Shown in pieces: positions 33,279-43,731 of a DNA stretch of 64,000 nt (positions are counted from its first letter, which is position 1; every line of letters begins with the position of its first letter). The DNA is from Akanthomyces muscarius. Its lineage: Eukaryota; Ascomycota; Sordariomycetes; Hypocreales; Cordycipitaceae. A program made the position numbers and the translations under genes. The notes beneath the pieces are model-generated. The model saw only the letters and a list, made by a program, of their open reading frames with translations, ran no database searches and had not been told where the DNA came from. The stretch is taken from positions 2,790,001 through 2,854,000 of the forward strand of contig NC_079244.1 in NCBI RefSeq assembly GCF_028009165.1, read 5' to 3'.

Positions 33279-35047
33279 GACGTCGACTGAATTGCGAGGA
33301 TCGTATCGTATGCTGGAGAATGGTGGCCGAAAGCCAGATGCTGCGACGGTAAGGTGTCAGCCGGTTGGTAGGCAACTTGCGGTGGCTAGTTGGCGGAAGA
33401 GATCAAGGATTGTGGTGGTGTCTGCAGCGAGCAGGTCATCGCATCTTGAGAAATTGACGCTCGACTGGGCGCGTACGCAATCAAGGCAGATTGGCAATGC
33501 AGATTGAAACCGGCACCGACCAGGTTGTCGTCTCAAGTAGGCAGCGTCTCAGATGTCGTGGGGGCTTGCTCACCAGGTAGAATTGCGGGCAGTCGCGGTA
33601 ACGGCTTGGGGGAAGTGATACTGGCACTGGTATCGGCGTTAAGAAACAGTGGGCGGGGTACAAAGAGCCTCAGGAGCAGGAGCAGGAGCAGGAGGCAGAG
33701 GGGAAGTATTGCTGGCGGGTAAAAGCAAACAAGGGCGGTCTATTAGGGCTTGTGCGTTCGTGAGAAAGACCGCTTCGAAAGGGCGCCCGCAATGGTCTTT
33801 ATCCCCCGATGTGAACGGCGAAGAGGATGTGATGACGGGTACGAATAAATTGGACAGTGCGCTGTAGTCAAGAAAGCCAGCGGCGCAGTGGACGAGGTGG
33901 GCCAGTCGCCCTGTTGTTAGCGTTGTTGGTGCACCACGGCTATTTATTATTAGCGGCAGCGGGGCGCAACAGTGCTGTAGCAATGCAGGTATAGGTAGTT
34001 ACCAGTAAATTTAGTGCACAAGTACTGTTTGTGCTGCACAGTGCGACGTACCGCTTTCTGCCAAGAATTCATTACCAGTACCGACTTACCAGTGCAGTAG
34101 CTAAAATACTCCGTGGTGGACCTGCGTACTTTAGCAGCCGGCTTTCTGTTGGCCCGATTCCATCACCATCAGTGGCTGGCTTGCTGGCCCATGCATTGAT
34201 GTAATTTATTCATTGACTGCGAGATGGGGCGACAATTGCGTCTCGGGGGCTCCATTGGAGATCATCTGAGACGTCACCCTCGCTCGAGGCACAGTCTGGA
34301 CTTGGTCGCGGAATGCCCAGGGCCACGTTGCGGCAATCATTCCCTCGACTCTACAAATTTGCCTTGGATCCGCGGAGATCTGTTGATTAGAGACGAGTTG
34401 CGGATGCATAGAAAACCTCCGACTTCTGGCGGGCATTACTGGTCCACCACCAGCATCACCTATCCCTGCGACGCTGCCTCGACCGTACCACCGCTCCGGC
34501 ACTGGCGTCGCACTTCCCCGCTCTCACAACGGCGTATTCCTACATCGTTCCCAGGGTTCCGTTTCTGCGCACAGTAAGACAACAGCCTTGCGCTATGCTC
34601 CCTTGTTAGGCTGGCCTGCTGTCCTACCTGCTGCCAATTGTCCAGCCAGCGGATGAGGCGGAGGAGCGTATCACGGGCGTAATGCCCACGAAACCCGCCC
34701 TCGCCCTACACTGCCACAGCTGACACCACATATACGCGGAAAGTAAACCAAATCGTCGAGACTAAAGTCGTGACAAATTCTTGCAACGGTAACCGTGCAT
34801 ATTGCGTATGCAGGAGTCGTTGGCGCTTCACGTCGGGGCGCAGGCCTTCTTGCGCGTCTGCTGCGACGGCTGCTCATACTGTATAGCTGTCGCAAGTCAC
34901 CAATGTACTTTGTTTCTGGAAGAAAAGCTGCCTGTGGTCAAAAAAGAAACATCTAGTGCGTTTCTCAAACAACAAAAACAGAAGCTCGGGATATGAACGG
35001 CGAATTGCCGTCGATTCTGGCTGCAGTATCCTAGTGCACAGGCTGGC
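33279..35047. promoter_or_regulatory. Upstream region of the bZIP gene and 3' flank of the secreted ten-cysteine gene
   Basis: About 1.77 kb with a GAGCAG-type purine repeat near 33670-33690. Open frames have no recognisable relatives. No gene is supported. Confidence 0.45.
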
Positions 35048-35411
35048 TTAATTCTGCACACAAATACCTCCAACACATTTCATATCCCCAAAGCACGGGC
35101 ACAAACCCGGAAATGGCGCTTCAGTGCTATCTGCAAGAAATCAGAATAGATATTCTGTAATGAACAGCAGTTCACGTACCGGTGCAGGGCTGGCCAAGGC
35201 CAGGAATTGGGGCGCAGCGCACGCCAGTGATGCAGCAGTGGCCAGAAGGGCACGGAGGACAAATGATGTCGGAATTATAACCTTTTCCAGGTTAGGAACT
35301 TTCATGTCATGTGCAATCATTAGAGACGTTACCTTTCTGGCCGTGCACAACCTTGGCCAGCAATGGCGCGGCGAGAGCGGAAGCAAGACAGATGAGTTTC
35401 ATGTTGTTCAT
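35048..35411 (-). CDS. Small secreted cysteine-rich protein with a colipase/AVIT-like ten-cysteine pattern
   Basis: Three exons, 35411-35333, 35281-35180 and 35130-35048, with GT...AG introns of 51 and 49 nt, give 87 residues. Residues 1 to about 24 form a signal peptide (hydrophobic core LICLASALAAPLLA). The mature part has ten cysteines at C34, C37, C42, C43, C49, C59, C71, C73, C79 and C84, spaced C-x2-C-x4-CC-x5-C-x9-C-x11-C-x-C-x5-C-x4-C. The x4-CC, x9, CxC and x5 steps are those of the colipase/Dickkopf/AVIT (prokineticin, MIT-like) scaffold. A TATAAAT box lies about 70 nt upstream (35479-35485). In fungi, secreted proteins of this kind may be effectors or defence peptides, but no function is shown. 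Gene structure is strongly supported by joint frame, splice sites and cysteine spacing; the fold assignment is inference. Confidence 0.8.
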
Positions 35412-36206
35412 GTGTTTACTGCTAATTTCTCGCAACTTGCAAATGCACCGAGCACACGAAGTGAGAGGGCGCGGCAAGATTTATACTTTGTGCGCGAGCA
35501 CGACGAGAACCCATTCTCAGCTGTCTCGCGCGTTTGATGCAGATTCGGTACTAGCCAGCTCGAAGGACGCATCTCAACTCGGCATACACGAGCTTCAGCT
35601 GAATACACAACTCATACCATTGGTTATTACTGTCAGCTGCTAGGTGCCGACGAGCCGATTCATGCAGGTCCGTGCAATGATGTACTGAGACAGAACAAAC
35701 AGTACGGAAAGATGATAGTATTTTGAAGTACGTGAAGAAACCCTTCCTCCCTTCTACTAGGCCGATTTTGGATGGCAACTATTTAAATCGCACGGCATTT
35801 TGATCAGGATTTTGCTCAATCTGCACTCTTACTGGCACACAGTTGTCGATGCCAAGTGATCTGCGGCCCCGCGGCTGATGCCACTCCGCCATGTCATTGA
35901 CTACGCTGTTACCCCATCCAGCTGTAGTGCCTACCCTTATTAACAGCCAATCTCAAGAATCTCAGAAACACCATGCTATTGACTTGCGCATTTCACTTTC
36001 ATGCTGTAATTCTGGTCCTTACGTGGGGTGTTAGCTCTGCAGATTCCGTTCAAACGAATTTAGCGTTGAGTCACGCCGCTCCGGCCACCTCCCAAAAGTA
36101 GCTACCTCATTTAGTCCATCCAAATGGTAATAAAAACCGTCCACTTCCTGCACCGATGTGCCGTTGAGATAACCACACACGGTCATACGGTTAGACAACC
36201 TATGCG
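35412..36206. promoter_or_regulatory. Divergent promoter region: secreted protein (-) and ABCC transporter (+)
   Basis: About 795 bases separate the two start codons. No gene is supported inside. Apart from the TATAAAT above I identify no specific site. Confidence 0.5.
35479..35485 (-). promoter_or_regulatory. TATA box of the secreted ten-cysteine gene
   Basis: TATAAAT read on the minus strand, about 70 nt upstream of the start codon at 35411. The position is typical of a regulated fungal promoter. Confidence 0.5.
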
Positions 36207-39200
36207 ATGTCTCCCAACTGTACGGCGGTCGACGCGACATTTGGCCCCTTGGCGGACCCTGCGTGCCGCAGCCAAGATTTCACCCTGTATTTCGAGCAGG
36301 CCATCTTTGCGCTGGTGCCCGCCGCAATCTTCTCCGTTGTGTTCCCGGCCCGTATTTCAGTCCTCGCGAGAGCAAAAACGGCCGCTCGGCCAAGTTGGCT
36401 GCGTTCTGGCAAACTGGTTAGTGACCCTGGCAAAGAACGGCTGTAGAAAACGCTAACCCGCCAGACAGGCAATTGCTGGCACCATTGCGTGTTTAGAGCT
36501 GTCTCTAATCGTCTCATGGAGTCTAGATAACAATGTCAAGACCCCCGTCTCAATTGCGGCCGCAACTGTCAATCTTTTGGTCACCCTGCAGTTGATCACC
36601 CTGTCGTGGATCGAGGATGCCCGCTCCGTGCGGCCCTCAACTTTGCTCAGTCTGTACCTCGTCATCACAGCCCTGCTCGACCTGCCCCAAGTGCGCACAC
36701 TGTGGCTGCGTGGGAGCCTCGACGCTGCCGCCGGTCTAACCACTGCAGCAGTGGCTTTCAAAACCTTGTTCCTCGTCGTAGAGAACATAGGCAAACGGGC
36801 GCAGCTTCTTCCCGCGCACCAGACTTTGCCTCCCGAAGCCACAAGTGGCATTGTCAACCGGAGTTTTTTATGGTGGATCAACGATACTTTTCGCCGCGGC
36901 TTTCGCAAAGCCCTCGCCGTTGAAGACTTGGATCGCCTGGACGAAGCGCTGCTCTCAGAAGGGCTATATGAAGCCATTGATCGCACCTGGGCATCTCGGA
37001 GACAGCCTGAGCGTAGACTGGAGTTCCCCATCGCGGTAGCTCGCGCAGTCATCTTTGACTTTCTTGCGATCGTGCCTCCTCGCCTCTGTCTTATCGGCTT
37101 CATTTTCGCCCAACCATATCTCTTCCACACGATCCTATCCCTGTTGACAAACGATGCCGTCACGTTAACCTCGACCGACTGCTATGGGCTGGTGGGAGCA
37201 ACTGCAATAGTCTACATAGGCCTGGCTGTTCTGCGTTTGAACTACAACCAAAAAGTCAACCGCTTCAAAGTAATGTTCCGCGGCGCTTCAGTCGGCCTCA
37301 TCTACGACAAAGCTTTACAGACTCGCGACGGCGTCTACGATGAATCTGCCGCCGTCACGCTGATGAGTACTGATGTGGATCAGATTACCGAGTGTTTGAC
37401 GGAGTTGAACGAGTGCTGGGCGCGTGCCATCGAAGTGGCACTAGGAGTATCGATGCTGGCGAAGCAGCTCGGTTGGGTTTGCGTCATGCCGCTTGCCCTC
37501 GTCATCGGTACGTGTAACATATCACAAAATATCGTCAAGACTAACGTATATAGTTGCCTTTCTTGGCGCCAAGCAAATCGCATCTGGAATTGGTAACAGC
37601 CAAAAAGTTTGGGTTGACGCAGTGCAGAAGCGTATTGCAATCACGAGCTCCATGCTCCTCAACATCCGCTCTATTCGAATGACGGGCCTCAGCAAAATTA
37701 CCATGGATCGCATTCAGCAAGAGCGAGTCCATGAAACGGACAAAATGTCAAAGTTTCGTTGGTATATTGTCTGGCAGAATACGGTGCAAAATGTCCCTTG
37801 GGCACTTGCGCCGGCTGTTACGTTTGCCGTGGTCGCGCTTAGCAAGCCCGAGTCTCTCGACACTGCGAAAATATTTACGAGCTTGTCCATAATTACACTC
37901 TTAACGGATCCTGCCGCGAAACTTCTGAGCGCCGTCCCTGCAACAGCATCCAGTCTTGGCTGCATAGACAGAATTCAAGCATTCCTTCTTTCCAAGCCAA
38001 GGAAAGATTACAGGCGGCTCCTCAGGGCCCAGAACGTGCCTTCTACCAGCTTTGGCTCACAAGACGCGTCACGAGGTGATACTTCTGGTGTAGAACTACA
38101 GCCGCTGCCGGCTGCAGAACTTGGGGGGAGCAGATCAGAAACCCTGGCTGTGCACTTTAAAGACGTTTTTGCACGACCAGCCGGATCAGACAAAACGATT
38201 TTGCATGACGTGAGCTTCTCGATAATACCTGGATCGGTAACTGCTGTAATCGGTAGTGTTGCGTCAGGTAAATCTACGCTGCTAAAGTCTATCATTGGTG
38301 AAGCAGAGCTGGAGCGAGGAGCAGTTTCGGTGCAGGACCAATCAGTTGCTTATTGCTCGCAGTCGCCGTGGCTACCCGACACGACTGTCAAAAAAGCAAT
38401 ATATGGGCATTTGAGAAACGGCGGGGTGATTGACAAAGAGCTGTACGAAGAAGTCATTGAAGTATGTGCTCTCAAGCATGATCTCTCACTCCTCCCGGAG
38501 GGCGACAATGCGCAGATTGGAAGCAGTGGCGGGATTCTCAGTGGCGGGCAGAAGCAGAGGGTATCGCTGGCCCGAGCATTATTTTCCTGTCCCAATCTGC
38601 TCGTGCTGGATGATTTTGTCAGTGCCATTGATGGAAAGACTCGAAAGCACATTGTGCAGAAGCTCTTTGGCCCGACCGGCTTTCTCAAGCAGCACGGCTG
38701 CACCGTCATTTTCGCGACGCACGCCACATCGCTTCTCCAGCATAGCGACAAGGTCCTAAAACTTTCAGCTGGTCGATTGGAGCGGGATGGAACTTATGAG
38801 CAGCTCATTCGCACTGGTGCTATCCAAGAGGTGTCTGAGACGGCGGCCGAGGACGGCAATAATGCTGAAAAGCCCAAGGAATCTGAGATTTCTGCCATGT
38901 CGGAGAACGTGGCCGAGGCAAACGAGAAAGCCGATTTGCGACGCCGTGTTGGCGACTTGGAGGTCTACAGATACTACTTCAAGTCCATTGGCTGGTTCAA
39001 GTTTTCCACGTTTGTTGGCTTCGCCGCTGTCCACGTTTTTGCAGTGACATTTACTTGTTAGTCCCTCATCGTTTTGACATATCGTCATACTAACAAGAGC
39101 AGATCTCTGGCTGAATTGGTGGATCAATGGAAAAGGCGCCCGGACAACGCTTTTTGCCGTCATCTATCTGCTACTTGGTGTACTCAATGTTCTTGGTATC

Positions 39201-41031
39201 GCGGGTTATGCTTGGTAAGTATCATGCAGACATGAATGAGTCACAGCTGACAAGACAAGGTCAATGTTGATCCAAATTACACCGTCGGTGGCGCGGCATT
39301 TTCACCATGTTTTATTAAAAACAGTTATGCAGTAAGTATAGCATAGGTTTTATCGCCGCTGCCTCTGACTCGTCAACAGTGCACCTCAGCCATTCTTCAC
39401 GGCCACGCCAGCAGGCGACACGCTGAATCGTTTCAGCCAGGACATGTCCCTTGTAGAAACGCCGCTAGCTACTGGAACGTTGGTAACAGTCACGAGTAAG
39501 CCTCAAACATTCTTCATTACATCCGGAAAAGTCAATGTTAACATTCGCAGACCTTCTAGGTGCTGCGGCAGAGGCAGCTCTGATCGCAACGGGGTCACCC
39601 TACATGGCGGTCACCGTTCCGTTCCTCATCGCTGCTGTGTACGTGTTGCAAAAGGTGTACCTTCGGACGTCGCAACAGCTTCGACTTATGGAGCTCGAGA
39701 CTCGCGGGCCCTTGTACGCTAACTTCCTCGAGACACTTGATGGCGTGTCCACGATTCGCGCATTTGGCTGGGGGTTGGATTGCCAAAAGCAATGCCAAGC
39801 ACTTCTTGACAGATCGCAGCGCCCAAATTATTTGTTGATGTGCATACAGACGTGGCTGAACATGGTGCTTGATCTCATCGTGGCTGCCGAGGCGACAATT
39901 GTGGTGCTGCTGGCTCTACTATTGAGGTCCTCCACCAACCCCGCTCTCCTCGGTGTATCCCTGAATAATATTCTCTGTAAGTGGTCTTCACATTATTGGC
40001 AATTGCATAATATCAATGCTAACGTATTAACTCGTACAGCTTTCAATGCAAGCCTGGCGTCCGTCATTGGCGGGTGGACGCTGTTTGAGACGTCGCTTGG
40101 TGCCATTGCGCGGCTTCGGTCGTTTGAACAGAATGTCAAGCCAGAGGACAGACCGGGTGAAGTGTGCAAGCCTCCAGCGTCGTGGCCGGCTGAGGGGAAA
40201 ATCGAGATGCGTGGCGTGGCTGCATCGCACAGGTTCGTTCGACGTCACTGTTTCATTGTTGTTGTCGAGTCGCACAATCGCTCTAACACGTTGACAGGCC
40301 TGGCTCGGTTGGTGTCGAGGACACCAGCCTCGACATTGAAGCAGGCCTGAAAATTGGCATCTGCGGCCGAACCGGAAGGTCAGTTGGCATTGCCCCCCGC
40401 ATCGTGCGGTTTGTACTAATCCCTTGCACATAGTGGCAAGAGCTCTCTTGTGGCTACGTTTGCGCGGCTGCTCGAGATTGACCATGGTGTCATCAAGATC
40501 GATGGGTACGACCTGGCCACGATACCGCGAAATATCATAAGGGAGCGCCTGGTTGCGGTGCCGCAAGATGCACCTGTCTTGATTGGTACGCTGCGTTTCA
40601 ACATGGACCCTGCAGGCCAGCACCCCGACGCCGACATGCAGGCGGTGCTGCGCCGGGTTGGCCTGTGGAGCTGTTTCGAGAACGAGGGCGGTCTCGACAC
40701 CGAGGTGACGACGGCGTCGCTGTCCCATGGACAACGGCAACTGCTGTCGATTGCGCGGGCGGTACTCAAAGGCGGCAAGGTGGTGCTGCTGGATGAGCCG
40801 ACGAGCAGCGTCGACGTGGCGACAGACGGCGCGGTGCAGCGGGTGCTACGCGAGGCATTCCGCGACTGCACGGTGATTACAGTGGCCCATCGCATCAACA
40901 CCATCTATCCCGGGTCCGACGTGGTGGTGGTCATGGAGGGCGGGCAGGTGGCGGAGGTGGGCGTGCCGGAGGAGCTGGTGCGGCGGGACGATGGGCATTT
41001 TGCGCAATTGGTGCGTGATGCGAGCCATTAA
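36207..41031 (+). CDS. ABCC (MRP-type) ABC transporter, full length, ten exons
   Basis: Exons are 36207-36416, 36469-37507, 37554-39056, 39103-39214, 39260-39331, 39380-39495, 39551-39976, 40040-40232, 40298-40378 and 40434-41031; introns are 45-65 nt, and 4350 coding nt give 1449 residues. The N-terminal hydrophobic TMD0 starts with CRSQDFTLYFEQAIFALVPAAIF. TMD1 follows, then NBD1 with Walker A GSVASGKST, signature LSGGQKQR and Walker B LLVLDDFVSAID, which has Asp where the catalytic Glu would be, as is usual for ABCC NBD1. TMD2 includes PQPFFTATPAGDTLNRFSQD. NBD2 has Walker A GRTGSGKSS, signature LSHGQRQ and Walker B VVLLDEPTSSVD with the catalytic Glu. The intron before the last exon cuts NBD2 Walker A. 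Such proteins export metabolites, conjugates or drugs at the plasma or vacuolar membrane; the substrate is unknown. Confidence 0.93.
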
Positions 41032-43225
41032 TTAGCCTCTGGATTTTCAGTATGTTATATCTCAACTCGAACTGTCTACGTTTTTCGGTTTCCATTTTAT
41101 TGCTATTGTCGGGCTTGGCTGAATGGCTGGGTAAAGCGGTGCTAGTTTGTACGTGCTGGCCAACGCTGCTTGCTGTCAGCCGGCCCTCGCGTGTAGATCG
41201 GACCATGCGATGCTACCGCGCAGCAGTTTTAGGTCGTGGCCAGCGCAGCATCGCATGGGGTAAAAGGGCTCTAAAACTGAAAACTGCCGAAGTCGCAGGG
41301 CGGCTGGCATGCACGGCGAATCTAGCCCGAACGCCAGTTGCAAAAAGGCTGCTTCGCCGAGTCTTGGAATGGAGGGGATCAGCCGACACGCACGCACACA
41401 CACATGGCGAAACGGCGCCCCCGCCCTCTCGGAAGGTCTCTTTGTCCGGGGAAGAGAATACCCAGCGCGATGGTATTTTTGGTTTAGAGACTTTTTGTTT
41501 TGGAGCGGAAGAAAGGGATAAACAAAAACACTGGAGAAGTTTGCCCTACCCAGGTTCGGTGACTTGTGTTTTGGGCGCGGCGGCATGGTCGGCGGAGGCG
41601 CCGGTAGATGTTTATATATACGAAACGCATATAAGCAGGCCCTGAATGATTGGGATGTGCATCGAATGGGGCCATTGTTGAGCTTCTGATTACTCGTATT
41701 GCTTCCCGCCTGCCTCAATTGCCATGAACTTGGTGGCGCATTTCCCTTCCCGCGACAGCCCTCTGTTTGCAGAATCCGAGCACATTGCTGGCTGCATGGG
41801 CTTTGGCTTGCAGCCGGTGGCGGGCGGGCAATGTTAGTGGTCAATGGGTGTTTCGGTGGTACGATGGGAGAGAGGGCAAGGAGGGGAGGGGAGTGGAGGG
41901 GAGAGGAGGGGAGGGTTTGCCAACGCATCCTTCCAGCTGAGACAGAAGAGCATCGTATGCGGGACGTGATGGCGGGCAGATTTTAGCGTCAGAGAGCGAG
42001 GGAGCGGAGTGATGGACTCTCGCACTGCATCAGCAGATTAGTTAGCAGTGTGCTGATATTTTAATTCATAGGTGTTATATGCCCGGGGAGCTGCAGTTGG
42101 CTGTGATGGTGTGTTGTGTGCAGCATCGAGCATGGCCGCCGCATTTGGACAAGGCCTAGACTGTCCACCACGGGCAGGACATGATATGCAGAGCAGTGAC
42201 GACAATGTTTGGGACAGCACGCTGCGGGTAAATTACAGAGTAGTAGTATATTGGCAAAAATAGCCTGGGTTCCCGCGTCAAATTGCAAGAATGGGCAAAT
42301 TGGCACAGTCTTGCGCCGTCGATATGGCAGCCGGCCGACATGCCGTCGGTCGCCGTGCTAGGCCACGGCCAGCGCTGGCCAACCAAGGATCAGAGCGGTC
42401 TGAGTTATTAGGAAGAGGAGCAGTGTCCAGTCAAGTGTCCAGTTGCCAGTCGGCCAGTGTCGCAGGGTCGGTACCTCTCTTTCGTGGGTGTGTGGCCCGC
42501 ATGCACCAGTTGCGAGTTACAACGTGCTAAAGTCCTAGTGCACAAGCTAGCAAAGCTAAGCAATAAGCTAAGGTAAGGTAGTTAGTTGTAGTGAGCTTTT
42601 TGGCGCCGGTCCTTGCAGTTGCTTGCTTTATTATTATGATTCTGTGGAAAGATGCACCAAGGACGCACGCACGCCGGTACGCACCTGGTACCTACCTAGG
42701 TGGACGAGCGTGACGAGCTTCAGCAAACCCCAATTATCGTCTGCTGCATGTCCACGCTAAACTGTATTCACAGCCCTTCGCGTCGTCACTCCAGCTGGGC
42801 GTCCTACTCTTGTCTGTTTGTACCAGTGTAGCAACTTGGTCGTCCTTGTCTGCATCAAGCCGGCCGCCACTGAACAGCGCCACTACCTCCACCACCAGAG
42901 CGCCTCACCCACCCCCAAAACCCCTCCGTAGACTGACTTGTAGACTGACTTGCCAGCTAACTGGAACCTGCTGGTGCTCTAGGGAGATGCTCATGGAGAG
43001 ACCTTTGCTAGACCCGGAGCTCGTCCTCCTATTGGCCCTACCCTCAATGTCCCCCGCTTAATGTGTCATGGGGGAGACCTGGGAACGCGACTACGCCTGC
43101 TCGGCTCCCCAACACTGTACAGCCATCGTGAATGCACAGAGGGCCTAATCCATCCTGCCGCATCGCCCTTCTTTTTTTTTCTGTTTCGACTTCTTGTGGA
43201 CGCTTGGCTTTCTCATCCTTCTTCA

Positions 43226-43246
43226 ATGGTGAATCTCCCGAGCTGA
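43226..43246 (+). promoter_or_regulatory. Upstream ORF in the putative Rim15 leader
   Basis: ATG followed by five codons and TGA, about 490 nt before the kinase start. Its relevance depends on the real transcription start, which cannot be seen. Confidence 0.35.
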
Positions 43247-43500
43247 TCTTTTCTTTTTTTTTTTTTTTCTGCTGGCCTCGCATAACAAAACCTGTCCTTT
43301 GGGATAGTCCCAATTTCGCCGAGTCGCCTGCAAACCCACCTCAGCTCTGTCTGGCCTGCGGCTGCCATCGCCATCCAGACGCCAAACGTCCCGCCGCCCG
43401 TCCTTCACGTTGCCCGCTCGCCCAAGCCAGCTTGATCCGACTCACTTTCCCCAAAAAACCTCGCGGGAGCCACTTGTCTGCTCCAAAGTCTTTGCCAGTC

Positions 43501-43527
43501 ATGTATCCAGCTCTCCCGCGTCTCTAG
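43501..43527 (+). promoter_or_regulatory. Upstream ORF in the putative Rim15 leader
   Basis: ATG followed by seven codons and TAG, about 205 nt before the kinase start, within pyrimidine-rich leader sequence. It would be translated if the leader begins upstream of it and is not spliced out. Confidence 0.4.
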
Positions 43528-43731
43528 TCCTGGCGCCCCTGCCAGTTCATCCCGGTGAGCGCCAGCTGTGCGCTGCAAACACCACCACCAAAGTTGTATT
43601 CGCCCAACCACGACCGACGCCTGTGGCGGCAAGCCCTCGAAAAGAGAGTCCTCTGGCACCGCTAGACGCTCTCGCCCACGTCTCGATATATCGATACCGT
43701 CCGTTGTCCCGATTGAATAAAATATATCGCC

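Larger units (their letters stand above)
41032..43731. promoter_or_regulatory. 2.7-kb region upstream of the Rim15-type kinase
   Basis: Contains pyrimidine- and T-rich tracts at about 43160-43270 (including a run of more than 15 T near 43251) and CT-rich leader-like sequence up to the ATG, consistent with a long 5' untranslated region. Two short upstream frames with their own stops are at 43226-43246 and 43501-43527. A long minus-strand open stretch (41176-41928) has no recognisable content and is not called. Confidence 0.5.

Noticed and set aside
35000..41100. A secondary-metabolite gene cluster
   Set aside because: The transporter and a secreted protein are present, but no polyketide synthase, peptide synthetase, terpene cyclase or tailoring enzyme is found in the window.
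41176..41928. Open frame of 250 codons on the minus strand upstream of RIM15
   Set aside because: Pro/Arg/Ser-rich without domain, membrane or signal features, inside a probable promoter or leader region. Length alone is not enough in GC-rich DNA.
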